Below, one piece after another: positions 22,730-31,084 of a DNA stretch of 49,262 nt (the stretch's first letter is position 1; each line of letters opens with the position of its first letter). The notes under the pieces were generated by a model. The model ran no database searches and had not been told where the DNA came from. It worked only from the letters and a program-made list of their open reading frames with translations. This DNA is from Ancrocorticia sp052089425 (GTDB taxonomy: Bacteria > Actinomycetota > Actinomycetes > Actinomycetales > Actinomycetaceae), in assembly GCF_052089425.1 (NCBI RefSeq), contig NZ_JBQCZW010000017.1:1-49262 (forward strand), in the 5' to 3' direction. Made by a program: the position numbers and the translations under genes.

Positions 22730-24244
22730 ATGTCTGTCCGAACAACACCCAAGGCCACAAAAGATGGCCCACCTCAACGATCAAGAACCACAAAATATAT
22801 CTGGCTTGTCGTCGCATTCGTGGCAACAGCTATCGTCGCTCTACTACCAACACCTGATGGTCTGACAATCGGGGGTCAGCGCGCACTTGCGATCCTAGTA
22901 TTCGCCATCATCGTGTGGCTGACCGAAGCAGTCTCGTACCCTGTCTCCGCATTCGCGATCCTTTCGTTCCTTACGGTCTTTATGGCCTACTCTCCGGATC
23001 CGGATCCTGAGTCAGGCGGAGAAAACCTCGGAACCTCGGCTGCATTGTCTCAGGCGCTTGGTGGATTCTCCACCGGCGCATGGGCGCTAGTACTCGCCGC
23101 ACTGTTCCTCGCCGCCGCAATGCAAGCCACGAATCTGCATCGCCGTATCGCACTCTTGATTCTCAAGACGATGGGCGAAAAGACGGACATGATCCTGCTG
23201 GGGACCATTCTCATCTCGACGGTCTTGGCTTTCATCGTCCCCTCGTCTACCGCGAGGGTAGGCGCGATCCTACCGATTCTTCTCGGCCTCGTCGTCAGTT
23301 TCGGGCTTGGCAAGAAATCCAACATGGCCGCGATGCTCGTATTAACGGCGGTTCATGCCTCCACCATCTGGAACATCGGACTAAAAACAGGCGCCGCGCA
23401 GAACATTCTGATGGATGGTCTTGTTACTGAAGGCATGGGACAGTCCATCACGTGGGGGCGATGGTTTATTGCAGGTGCCCCATGGGCCGCCATTATGTGC
23501 GTTGCTCTGTTCTTCGTGATGCGCAAAGTCTTCAAACCCGAATCAGATCACCTCGAAGGCGGCAAGGAACTGGCCACCCAACAACTACGGGATCTTGGAC
23601 CGGTTCGCCCCGAAGAATGGAAGCTCATCACAGTCACGATCGCGCTGCTCTTCTTCTGGTCTACAGAAGGAATCCTGCACGATGTCGATTCCTCAACTGC
23701 AACAGTCGTCGCCATCGCGGTACTGCTCATGCCTGGAATCGGCGTATTCACATGGAAGAAGGCCAACGAATACCTCGATTGGGGCACCGTTTGGGTACTG
23801 GGTGTTTCGATCTCGCTTGGCACGGTCCTCATGCGGTCTGGGGCGGCGCAATGGCTCTCCGACGCTGTTCTCGCACCACTCGGCTTGGCGGATAAGCCAA
23901 TCATCGTAGCGGTAGCAATATGCGGACTATTCGGTATCTTGCTCCATCTCGGCTTTGCCTCAGGTAGTTCGATGACCTCCGTATTCATTCCCGTCACAAT
24001 GGCACTTGCTCTGACGTTCCCAACATCCATCGAGAGTCAAATTGGTTTCGTATTGGTCATGCAGTTCATTGTAAACTTCGGATTTTGGCTGCCAATTTCA
24101 ACTCCACAGGGTCTCCTTGCCCACGGCACCGGCACCTTCACGGGCCGGGATTTTCTCAAGTCTGGCATTCCCATCACCGTCATCGGCTATGCCCTGCTTG
24201 TGGTGTTCGCCGGGACGTACTGGCAGTGGATCGGAATTCTCTAG
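22730..24244 (+). CDS. SLC13/DASS family carboxylate transporter
   Basis: A 504-residue membrane protein of about 12 segments. It shares the family regions with the carrier at 6.8 kb: AILVFAIIVWLTEAVSYPVS, STGAWALVLAALFLAAAM, FIVPSSTARVGAILPILLG, SGSSMTSVFIPVTMALALTF and the C-terminal GFWLPISTPQGLLAHGTG. The middle differs clearly, so the two are not recent duplicates. GGAG lies 6 nt before the ATG at 22730. Its place between a hydrolase and two GalB/GalC-like enzymes suggests import of a di- or tricarboxylate used by that pathway. Base composition is lower in GC than in surrounding genes. Confidence 0.88.
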   Translation: MSVRTTPKATKDGPPQRSRTTKYIWLVVAFVATAIVALLPTPDGLTIGGQRALAILVFAIIVWLTEAVSYPVSAFAILSFLTVFMAYSPDPDPESGGENLGTSAALSQALGGFSTGAWALVLAALFLAAAMQATNLHRRIALLILKTMGEKTDMILLGTILISTVLAFIVPSSTARVGAILPILLGLVVSFGLGKKSNMAAMLVLTAVHASTIWNIGLKTGAAQNILMDGLVTEGMGQSITWGRWFIAGAPWAAIMCVALFFVMRKVFKPESDHLEGGKELATQQLRDLGPVRPEEWKLITVTIALLFFWSTEGILHDVDSSTATVVAIAVLLMPGIGVFTWKKANEYLDWGTVWVLGVSISLGTVLMRSGAAQWLSDAVLAPLGLADKPIIVAVAICGLFGILLHLGFASGSSMTSVFIPVTMALALTFPTSIESQIGFVLVMQFIVNFGFWLPISTPQGLLAHGTGTFTGRDFLKSGIPITVIGYALLVVFAGTYWQWIGIL

Positions 24245-24295
24245 AGGCGACACAAAAGTCTACAAACATAGAAACACGTTGAAAGGAATACTCTC

Positions 24296-25015
24296 ATGAC
24301 TAAACCACGCACAATGCTCGTTGTAGGAGCTCACTCTGGAGACTTCGTCTGGCGTGCATCAGGCGCTATCGCTACTTGTGTTCAGAACGGGGGCAAGGCC
24401 CACGTAGTAGCTATGTCCTACGGGGAAAGGGGTGAATCCGGCGCGCTTTGGAAAGAACCCGGCCAAACCGAAGAGAATGTCAAACGAATCCGCTACGAAG
24501 AAGTCACCCGAGCCGTTGAACACCTCGGTGCGTCGTTTCAAGGCCTCGACTTAGGAGACTACCCTCTCAAAGCCGACGACAATGCCGTTGAACAACTAGT
24601 GGAGATCATCCGGGAGGTTCAACCGGATGTCGTGCTGACTCATGCTGCGTTGGATCCGTTCAACCCTGATCACCCAGTCGCTCGTGCGGCTGTAGATCGG
24701 GCACGACTTCTCACGTCCGGTGCAGGGGTGGAATCCGCGTTCAAGACGGTCAAGCCCACGGAATACCTTGCCTTTGAACCACACCAGCCTGAACTGTGTG
24801 GCTTCACCCCATCGGTGTTCTTAGACATCACTCCGGTCTGGGATAAGAAGCTCGCGGCAATGCATGAGATGGGAGCTCAGAAGTACCTTCAGAGCTATTA
24901 TACGGAGCGCGGCGGACATCGCGGGAACCACGCTCGGAAGGTCACGGGTAACCAAGAAATCCGCTATGCGGAGGCTTTTGACCGCATCGTCCCGAACGTG
25001 GTGACGGCACTGTGA
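24296..25015 (+). CDS. galB: PIG-L family protein, GalB-like 4-oxalomesaconate hydratase
   Basis: The 239-residue protein has the PIG-L/LmbE fold, but its first metal motif is AHSGDFVWRASGA instead of AHPDDE. This form, together with SYGERGESGALW, LDLGDYPL, the AFEPHQPELCGF block, FLDITPVWDKKLAAMHEMGAQ and SYYTERGGHRG, is what I recall for GalB of Pseudomonas putida, which hydrates 4-oxalomesaconate to 4-carboxy-4-hydroxy-2-oxoadipate. The stop overlaps the next start (GTGA), coupling it to an aldolase that would act on exactly that product. A plain deacetylase is the alternative. AAAGG lies before the ATG. Confidence 0.78.
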   Translation: MTKPRTMLVVGAHSGDFVWRASGAIATCVQNGGKAHVVAMSYGERGESGALWKEPGQTEENVKRIRYEEVTRAVEHLGASFQGLDLGDYPLKADDNAVEQLVEIIREVQPDVVLTHAALDPFNPDHPVARAAVDRARLLTSGAGVESAFKTVKPTEYLAFEPHQPELCGFTPSVFLDITPVWDKKLAAMHEMGAQKYLQSYYTERGGHRGNHARKVTGNQEIRYAEAFDRIVPNVVTAL

Positions 25016-25644
25016 GCACCTCAAATGGCACGTCAAAGGGAACAGGTAAGGAGCTATCAGATACCGAAATCACCTCACGGCTCAAGGCTCTGGCTTCCAG
25101 CCAAGTAGGCGATGTTCAAGATCGATTTGGCATAATTGACGGAGCTATCTCTGCACTCGACCCTTCGAAACGGTTCGTAGGCCGCGCACGCACGGTGTTG
25201 ACGGCGGGAGGAGACAACAAAATCATCCATGAGATCATCCCTACTCTGAGACCCGGAGACGTTCTGTTTGTCAACGGACAGGGTGTTACTCATCGGGCAC
25301 TTATGGGCGAGCTCATGTCTGAACGGTGCCAAAACCGCGGAGCAGCTGCCATTGTGATCGACGGGGCGATTCGTGATTCACAGGAGATCATCTCCTTGGG
25401 AGTCCCCATGTACGCCCGTGCCGTTACCCCCGCCGGACCCTACCGCAACGGCCCAGGACGCATTGACGTTCCAGTAGCTATTGGCGGCGTTGTCGTCGCA
25501 CCCAACGATTGGGTCATCGGTGACGGGGATGGCATTGCTGTCATCGAGGCCTCAAGTATTCAGGTTGTCCTCGAAAAGGGCGAGGCGAAGTTGAAGGCCG
25601 AGCAAGATCAAATGGCTGGCATCCGAGCCGGCACCGTCATCTAG
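25012..25644 (+). CDS. RraA-family aldolase, likely 4-carboxy-4-hydroxy-2-oxoadipate aldolase
   Basis: A 210-residue protein of the RraA/class II pyruvate-aldolase family. Features are VGDVQDRFG, a GGDNKIIHEI segment, RPGDVLFVNGQG, the catalytic VIDGAIRDSQEI (Arg and Asp that bind pyruvate and the metal) and VIGDGDGIAVIE. Known relatives GalC/LigK/ProA split 4-carboxy-4-hydroxy-2-oxoadipate into pyruvate and oxaloacetate and also decarboxylate oxaloacetate. GTG start overlaps the upstream stop by 3 nt. Adjacency to a GalB-like hydratase supports this reaction; RraA-type RNase regulators are a less likely alternative. A strong terminator follows. Confidence 0.8.
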   Translation: MSTSNGTSKGTGKELSDTEITSRLKALASSQVGDVQDRFGIIDGAISALDPSKRFVGRARTVLTAGGDNKIIHEIIPTLRPGDVLFVNGQGVTHRALMGELMSERCQNRGAAAIVIDGAIRDSQEIISLGVPMYARAVTPAGPYRNGPGRIDVPVAIGGVVVAPNDWVIGDGDGIAVIEASSIQVVLEKGEAKLKAEQDQMAGIRAGTVI

Positions 25645-25667
25645 ATCCGCCTGTCGTCGGTATCCCA

Positions 25668-25703
25668 GGGAGGGCTGAGTGAGAATACTCGCTCAGCCCT
25701 CCC
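25668..25703. terminator. Strong bidirectional terminator hairpin
   Basis: The 16-nt arms 25668-25683 and 25688-25703 pair almost perfectly (one G-T pair) around the loop AATA, the outer arms being GGGAGGGCTGAG and CTCAGCCCTCCC. It lies between the convergent aldolase and IclR genes and would end both transcripts. Confidence 0.85.
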
Positions 25704-25709
25704 TTGCTG

Positions 25710-26525
25710 CTAGTCACCAATAACCGAAGCGCTAATGGCCTCACTCTGCACGATTGCGTCCGTAATACTCAGGCTCGCACGGTGCATTCGGCGCACAACC
25801 AAGGGAATACGGGCTTTCGGCAAGTGTTCAGGAAGCGTTCCCAGCGTAAGTGCCCCAATCGCTTGCCCTCGCACGCCCCGAACAACAACAGCAAGGGCTG
25901 AAAAGTCTTGCAATGACTCATTAAAGTTCGTTGCGTAGCCCTTCCTAGCCACTGAATGCAAATGCTCTTCTATATCAGCCATTGTCTGCAACGTAGAACC
26001 AGTGAGCGATTGGGCGCCACGTGGGAACAATGCTCGTACATCGGACTCCCGCATCGCGGCCAGAATCGCTTTGCCAGCGGCGGTTGCGTGCGCTGGAAGT
26101 ACGAGCCCTTCTCGAAGTTTGACTGCATCCTGCGTCGTTCCCTGAGCACCTTCAACGAACAGAACAGAGTTACCCTGCAAGGTGGTGAGGTGACAGGTAT
26201 CGCCCGTTTCCTCGGCGAGTGCGGCAAGCTGTGGGCGCGCCATCTGTCGAAGGTCAGCACGCGCAAGGCTGCGCACTCCAGCTAGCTTCATTGCGTCACC
26301 CGGATAATACGGGCCATGCGGCACCTTTTGCCTTGCGAATTTATAGGCGCACAGAGTGGTAAGAAGTCGGTGCGCAGTGGAACGTGAAACGCCAAGTATC
26401 GCTGCTGCCCCCGAAACTCTAAGCTCACCTCGCTCATCCAACACCTTGAGCAATCTCAAAGCATTCTCTACGGAACTGAGCGATCCCCGTGATCCCACAC
26501 GCGCCTCCCCACGTCTCATCGCCAT
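25710..26525 (-). CDS. IclR family transcriptional regulator
   Basis: A 271-residue protein. The N-terminal winged helix shows SSVENALRLLKVLDERGELR and AAILGVSRSTAHRLLTTL, and the C-terminal effector domain has the IclR pattern GDTCHLTTLQGNSVLFVEG, LVLPAHATAAGKAILA and GYATNFNESLQDFSALAVVV. IclR proteins often control uptake and breakdown of aromatic acids and their cleavage products (PcaR, PobR). It is convergent with the DUF6282/SLC13/GalB/GalC cluster and is the natural candidate to regulate it. ATG 26525 is chosen; an alternative ATG is two codons on. No clear ribosome site. Confidence 0.88.
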   Translation of the reverse strand: MAMRRGEARVGSRGSLSSVENALRLLKVLDERGELRVSGAAAILGVSRSTAHRLLTTLCAYKFARQKVPHGPYYPGDAMKLAGVRSLARADLRQMARPQLAALAEETGDTCHLTTLQGNSVLFVEGAQGTTQDAVKLREGLVLPAHATAAGKAILAAMRESDVRALFPRGAQSLTGSTLQTMADIEEHLHSVARKGYATNFNESLQDFSALAVVVRGVRGQAIGALTLGTLPEHLPKARIPLVVRRMHRASLSITDAIVQSEAISASVIGD

Positions 26526-26628
26526 TCTATCTGCGTCCAAACAGGCCAACCTAGGCCCCGTTGTTATGAACAGATGCTTTTGTGGGAGACTGGAGCAGTC
26601 GTTTCTTCTTCCGAAAGGCTGGCAATAG

Positions 26629-27459
26629 GTGGCGCCCAAACTCGCAATGCTCGATGTTGACGGTACGCTGATGCACCGAGGCTCGTGGAATCCGGGTGCG
26701 AAGGATCTGATCAATCTCCTTGTAGATCATGGGATGAAGGTTGCACTGTGTTCGGGCAGATCCACCGCGAGCCTCATTGCTCTGTCGCGCGAGGTCCCGG
26801 CAGTGTCCATCATCGCTAGCAGCAGCGGGGCAACGGCCTTGGCGCGGGAATCGGATGATCCACATGCACAATGGCGAGTTCTTGGGCACCGGCCACTTCC
26901 ACCGCAGGTTCTGGACAATGCGCTCAATGTTGCTGATCGCTGCGGCATCGAAGCGTGGGCATATACCGCGCGCGAATGGATGCTTCGCACCGTGACGGAT
27001 CGAGCCCGCTTCGAGGAGAGCTTTGTTCACGACAGCCCTCGCATCGATCCCCTCGTTGGACGATCGGATATTGGCAAGGTCCTTTTCCTCGTCGAACGGT
27101 CAGGTGACAGAGAATCGTTGCAAGAGATCGATCACTGGGACGGCGTTGGGCTGGTTATGTCGGGCGGGGTCTATGCCGATCTCATTCCCGAGGTTGCCGT
27201 GAGAACCAAGGGCGGAGATATGCTGATCGATCACCTCGGAATTGGCTGGGATGATGTCCTTGCCATCGGTGACGGCCAAAATGATATCGGTATGCTCTCT
27301 CTGGCGGGCCACGCGATGTGCGTGGATGGGCTGGCAACCGACAGGCTGGATCCGGCTAGTCCGATCCAGCAACGCGCTCACGCAGCCACGACAGCCGACG
27401 CGCTAGAGATCGCACGTGAGTGGTATTCGGCGCCGGTGAACCAAGAGGAGGCGCGCTAG
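26629..27459 (+). CDS. HAD superfamily phosphatase (Cof-type, class IIB)
   Basis: A 276-residue protein with HAD motif I MLDVDGTLM (nucleophile Asp9, acid/base Asp11), motif II VALCSGRS, and motif IV DVLAIGDGQNDIGMLSLAGHAMCV. The inserted cap between motifs II and III fits type IIB Cof/YbjI phosphatases that act on sugar phosphates or similar small molecules. The start is GTG, with AAAGG about 10 nt upstream. It is divergent from iclR with a short gap. Substrate unknown. Confidence 0.88.
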   Translation: MAPKLAMLDVDGTLMHRGSWNPGAKDLINLLVDHGMKVALCSGRSTASLIALSREVPAVSIIASSSGATALARESDDPHAQWRVLGHRPLPPQVLDNALNVADRCGIEAWAYTAREWMLRTVTDRARFEESFVHDSPRIDPLVGRSDIGKVLFLVERSGDRESLQEIDHWDGVGLVMSGGVYADLIPEVAVRTKGGDMLIDHLGIGWDDVLAIGDGQNDIGMLSLAGHAMCVDGLATDRLDPASPIQQRAHAATTADALEIAREWYSAPVNQEEAR

Positions 27460-27480
27460 TACCTAGCCAAGAAATGCGCG

Positions 27481-27783
27481 CTAGGAGCCCCCGGCCTTGC
27501 CGTAAACGATGACGTCCAGAATCTGCCAGCCAAAGAAGGCAAAAAGCGCAAACGGGCCGCACAGGAAGAAGATAAACTCCGTTTTCTCGCTCATCATCGG
27601 CCGGCGCACCGTGACTCGCTCTTTATTGACCCGGGTTGCCGCATAATATCCTGCGGCAACCCATGCAGCAGCGATCACGAAACTGATACGCAGGTCCAGA
27701 CGCGTAAAAATAATGAGCGCAACAACGGCGAATAGGCTGGCTATCACGACAGCCATCAACAACCGAACAACGATGCGCTTCAT
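27481..27783 (-). CDS. Small membrane protein, unknown function
   Basis: A 100-residue protein with three hydrophobic segments (about residues 7-27, 33-50 and 71-92) and a basic loop (RVNKERVTVRRPMMSEK). I do not recognise a family. It is convergent with the HAD gene and lies downstream of the VOC gene on the same strand, 65 nt away. Composition matches the neighbouring genes, supporting real coding. Confidence 0.65.
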   Translation of the reverse strand: MKRIVVRLLMAVVIASLFAVVALIIFTRLDLRISFVIAAAWVAAGYYAATRVNKERVTVRRPMMSEKTEFIFFLCGPFALFAFFGWQILDVIVYGKAGGS

Positions 27784-27848
27784 ATTCCCATTATCTCAAA
27801 ACACCGCCGAGGTTTTCGAGCTTGCGCTGTTCTGTTGGTTACCTTCTC

Positions 27849-28778
27849 TTACGCCTTGCGCGATAGAACGGCATCCACAGAGGCCCCAGGCAGCGAAACG
27901 GTGACTGCCGTTCCCCACGGGTCCTTGGTTGTCACGGATTGCCCATCGAAGGAGTACTCGATTTTTGCCCGCGCCAGCCGCGCTGTGAGCGCATCGAGAT
28001 CTTCGAGCGCCGGGACCGTCACGGCCACATTCGCCAGCCCCAAGCTAGCCGCGCGGGGGCCCGCTCCCCTACTGTTCCACACGTTCATGGCCAGATGATG
28101 GTGATAACCGCCAGCGGAGGTAAAGAGCGCACTCGGCATCGAATCCGCGGTCACTTCGAATCCCAGAGCATCCACGTAGAACTTGCGCGCCGGCGCGATC
28201 GCCCCAACCTGCAGGTGAACGTGGCCAACGTGGGCTCCCACGGGTCCCGAGGCCTGCGTGGCACCGCCACCTCGGCCAGTCCCAGCAGCAAGATGCTTGG
28301 CCAAATAGGCGTTGGGATCCAACCGCAGAGTAGCCATATCAACCTGGCCGTTCGTGTAGGTCCACTGTGACCGCGGCCGGTCATAGTAGAGCTCCACGCC
28401 GTTACCCTCGGGATCGGTGAAGTAGAAGGCTTCACTGACAAGGTGATCGCCAGTACCCGCGAAACGGGTTTCCGGCTGCTGGGCGGCGCGGAAAACAACC
28501 TCGGCAAGCGCGTGCTGGGTAGGGAACAAGAACGCGGTGTGGAACAGCCCTGCCTGATGCGGATCGAAATCAGGCAGATCGGGAGTCTTGATCAGGCGAA
28601 CCATGGGAACGCCACCGTTGCCCAGTACGCGGCTGACCCGCGATCCCTCGGCCCGCTCTTCGATCGGCTCCATCGCGAACGCGCGCGAGTAGTACCTGCT
28701 CATGCCCTCCAGATCGCGAACCTGAAGCGTCACGGCATCCATCCCAGCAGCTGCACTGATAATTCTCTCGTCCACCAT
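27849..28778 (-). CDS. catE: VOC family dioxygenase, CatE-like
   Basis: A 309-residue protein built of two vicinal-oxygen-chelate halves. Half one has VTLQVRDLEGMSRYY, a HTAFLFPT ligand region and GNGVELYYDRP; half two has VGHVHLQVGAIAPARKFYVD and GGYHHHLAMNVW. The layout fits Bacillus CatE/MhqA-type catechol or hydroquinone dioxygenases, Fe(II)- or Mn(II)-dependent ring-cleavage enzymes induced by quinones. A 12-bp palindrome 70 nt upstream could be the operator of a MarR-type sensor not present here. A glyoxalase-related function is the alternative. Confidence 0.83.
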   Translation of the reverse strand: MVDERIISAAAGMDAVTLQVRDLEGMSRYYSRAFAMEPIEERAEGSRVSRVLGNGGVPMVRLIKTPDLPDFDPHQAGLFHTAFLFPTQHALAEVVFRAAQQPETRFAGTGDHLVSEAFYFTDPEGNGVELYYDRPRSQWTYTNGQVDMATLRLDPNAYLAKHLAAGTGRGGGATQASGPVGAHVGHVHLQVGAIAPARKFYVDALGFEVTADSMPSALFTSAGGYHHHLAMNVWNSRGAGPRAASLGLANVAVTVPALEDLDALTARLARAKIEYSFDGQSVTTKDPWGTAVTVSLPGASVDAVLSRKA

Positions 28779-28848
28779 GTTCCACGGCCCTTCTGGAAAG
28801 CTACATATTCGTTGAAGTCACAGTGGCGCCGCGCGCCACCCACACACG

Positions 28849-28860
28849 TCAACTAGTTGA
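28849..28860. promoter_or_regulatory. TCAACTAGTTGA palindrome upstream of catE-like gene
   Basis: A perfect 12-bp palindrome, flanked by ACACAC on the left and TGTGT on the right, which extends the symmetry with a one-base offset. Size suits a MarR-type operator. It lies between the catE-like gene and the end of the dehydrogenase gene. Confidence 0.45.
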
Positions 28861-28947
28861 ATGTGTAACTAATTCCCATCCGGGCCGGACTGTGGCTAGC
28901 GGCTCATGACGCCGCAAGCCCAGCCGGTAACAAGCCGCCGTGACTAC

Positions 28948-30006
28948 CTATCGCTTGATTTCCCCGTTGGGCAGAAGCACGGACTTCAGTGCCTCGCCGG
29001 TGCGTGCCAGTTCAAGCGCCCTATTGATCTCGGACAGGGGAAGCACATGGGTAATGAGCTTGTCCGCCGGGAATCGCGGATCGATCGATAGCTCGAACGC
29101 GCGCTGGACCTGCATGGTGTTGGAAGCGTAGTGCCCGTAGATCCACAGGCCGTTGTAGTGAATGAGGTTCGTATCCAGCTCCGTCAGCGAACCCTTCGGC
29201 ACGCCACCAAAGAACACCACGGTGCCAGCCTTGCGCGCCATGAGAAGCGCCTGCTGCTGACCCTTGGTGGATGGATTCGCAGAGATCACCTTATCGGCTC
29301 CACGCCCACCGGTCAGGCGCAGCACCTCAGCCACGGCGTCGGTTTCGGCGGAATTCACCAGAGCGTCAATATCGAAGCCCGCCGCCTGATCAAGGCGCGC
29401 CTGATTCGTATCCGTGACGATCACCTGCGAAGCCCCGCGCATCCGGCTCAAGATCGCCAGAAGCAGCCCCACGGGACCGGAGCCCAGAATCACCACAGAA
29501 TCGCCCATCGTCACGTCAATGTTCTCCACGCAGGCGTATGTGGAGGACATGGGTTCGGCAAGCGTGGCGCGAATTGGATCGACGCCCTCGGGGATCTCGA
29601 AGGTTGCTCCCCTATCTACGCGCTTGGCGCTGTAGGAGATGTACTGAGCGAAGCCACCGGGGCTTGCGGTGTAGTCCTCAACCTCGGAACACTGTTCGGA
29701 ATGGCCCGATCGGCAGTTCTCACACTTGAGGCAGTGAGCCAGCGGATACACGTAGATCCATTGCCCGGGCGTGTAGGCGCTCACCCCCGGCGCAACCTCG
29801 GCAACACGCCCCACGACCTCGTGCCCGTAGAGCCACGGGTAGGCACCGGAACGAGAGTCCGTGGTCAAGTTGCGAATGTCCGATCCACACATTCCAATGG
29901 CGTCCACCTCAACAACAAATCCCCCATCGGGGCATTCGGGCACCGGCACCTGTTCCACCCGAATATCGCCGGGGCCATACATCAACGCTGCATCCATCAT
30001 TGCCAT
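28948..30006 (-). CDS. Zinc-dependent alcohol (polyol) dehydrogenase
   Basis: A 352-residue MDR protein. It has catalytic zinc ligands in GMCGSD and GHEVVGRV, a structural zinc site with Cys in CLKCENCRSGHSEQC, and the cofactor motif VILGSGPVGLLL followed by TDTN, suggesting NAD. It most resembles sorbitol or galactitol-1-phosphate dehydrogenases. ATG follows AAAGGAG at 7 nt. No sugar-specific neighbours show the substrate. Copies 8 and 9 of the dispersed motif lie upstream. Confidence 0.88.
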   Translation of the reverse strand: MAMMDAALMYGPGDIRVEQVPVPECPDGGFVVEVDAIGMCGSDIRNLTTDSRSGAYPWLYGHEVVGRVAEVAPGVSAYTPGQWIYVYPLAHCLKCENCRSGHSEQCSEVEDYTASPGGFAQYISYSAKRVDRGATFEIPEGVDPIRATLAEPMSSTYACVENIDVTMGDSVVILGSGPVGLLLAILSRMRGASQVIVTDTNQARLDQAAGFDIDALVNSAETDAVAEVLRLTGGRGADKVISANPSTKGQQQALLMARKAGTVVFFGGVPKGSLTELDTNLIHYNGLWIYGHYASNTMQVQRAFELSIDPRFPADKLITHVLPLSEINRALELARTGEALKSVLLPNGEIKR

Positions 30007-30080
30007 CGCACTGCTCCTTTACTCGCGCATTTCGTGGTTCCCAGCGTACGGAGTTCGCGCCCGGGTTGCGAACTTTTTTC

Positions 30081-30109
30081 GTTTTTACGACGACGACGAA
30101 GCCGCCTCC
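30081..30109 (+). repeat. GAC3 dispersed motif, copy 8
   Basis: GTTTTTACGACGACGACGAA followed by GCCGCCTCC. It faces copy 9 across 66 nt; the two could pair as a 16-20-nt imperfect stem with T-tracts outward. Confidence 0.78.
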
Positions 30110-30175
30110 CCGATCTACAGCGAGTACCCGAACGCCACAAGCCCAAGAGTTGCCGAACATACGATGATGAGGACG

Positions 30176-30200
30176 GCAGGTCCGTCGTCGTCACAAAAAT
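30176..30200 (-). repeat. GAC3 dispersed motif, copy 9
   Basis: On the minus strand TTTTTGTGACGACGACGGAC. It abuts the stop codon of the histidine kinase gene (30200-30202). Confidence 0.78.
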
Positions 30201-31084
30201 CAACTCGCCGCGCGCAAACGGAGGGTCACCCGCGTACCCTGGCCTGGCGAAGAACGAAGAGCCGCGCTACCTCCGTGGCGTTCAGCAATCACGCGCACGA
30301 TAGCCAACCCGAGGCCAGAGCCCTGAGCGCCACGCGTATCGGACCCGCGCGCCAGTTCCTCCCAGATAATCTGCATATCCTTCTCGGGGATACCCCAGCC
30401 CGTGTCAGAGATGTCAACGGATACCCACCCATCGGCCTCACTCGCGCGCACTTCAATGTGCGCATCAGCATCCGAATACTTGGCGGCGTTCGAAATGACG
30501 TTGTAGAGGGCAACAACCAGCAAATCGGGATCGCCGAGCACATCGGGCACCGGCCATGGGACCTGCGGGAACTCCACCAAAATGTCACGATCCGGATACG
30601 TGGCCAGAACGGCATCTGCAGCCTCTTCTGCGGCGTCCTTCAGATTGACCGGGATCAGTTCAATTGGCCGCGTTTCCAGATCGGCAAGCTTCGCCAACTC
30701 GTTAACCAAGGAGCTGAGGCGGTGGGCCTGCGCGTTTGCCACACGGACGGCTTCATCCTCGCCAGGCATCGTTGCCAGAGATGTGCGGATCGCGGTGACG
30801 GGATTCTTGATCTCGTGATCGAGGCGGCGCAGGAAGGTACGGCGCTGATTGCGTTCTTCTTCGCGCACCTGCGCCTGAACATCAATCTGGCGCTGATCCC
30901 GCCTCTTTTTTGTGACGCCGGTGATGATGAGAACCACGGCGGCAATCGCTGCGAGTATCAGAATCAGCGTTGAGATTGGGGCGTACAGGTAGAGCCACGG
31001 ATTGACATCCACGCCATAGAGAACTCCCGCCGATACCGCCGCTGCGAGGAGCACGGCCACCGCGGCCACCACACGATTCTTCAT
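30200..31084 (-). CDS. Sensor histidine kinase
   Basis: A 294-residue membrane kinase. Two transmembrane segments (about residues 4-25 and 34-57) leave only about 8 residues outside, so there is no classical extracellular sensor domain. The catalytic part has the H-box LDHEIKNPVTAIR (phospho-acceptor His90), N-box YNVISNAAKYS, G1 ISDTGWGIPEKD and G2 GSGLGLAIVRVIAERHGG. Its ATG overlaps the response regulator stop by 4 nt. The lipoprotein encoded first in the operon may provide sensing. Gene order lipoprotein-regulator-kinase on the minus strand. Confidence 0.92.
   Translation of the reverse strand: MKNRVVAAVAVLLAAAVSAGVLYGVDVNPWLYLYAPISTLILILAAIAAVVLIITGVTKKRRDQRQIDVQAQVREEERNQRRTFLRRLDHEIKNPVTAIRTSLATMPGEDEAVRVANAQAHRLSSLVNELAKLADLETRPIELIPVNLKDAAEEAADAVLATYPDRDILVEFPQVPWPVPDVLGDPDLLVVALYNVISNAAKYSDADAHIEVRASEADGWVSVDISDTGWGIPEKDMQIIWEELARGSDTRGAQGSGLGLAIVRVIAERHGGSAALRSSPGQGTRVTLRLRAAS

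Noticed and set aside
29131..30303. 390-codon plus-strand frame across the dehydrogenase gene
   Set aside because: It covers a clear zinc dehydrogenase on the other strand and lacks recognisable domains.
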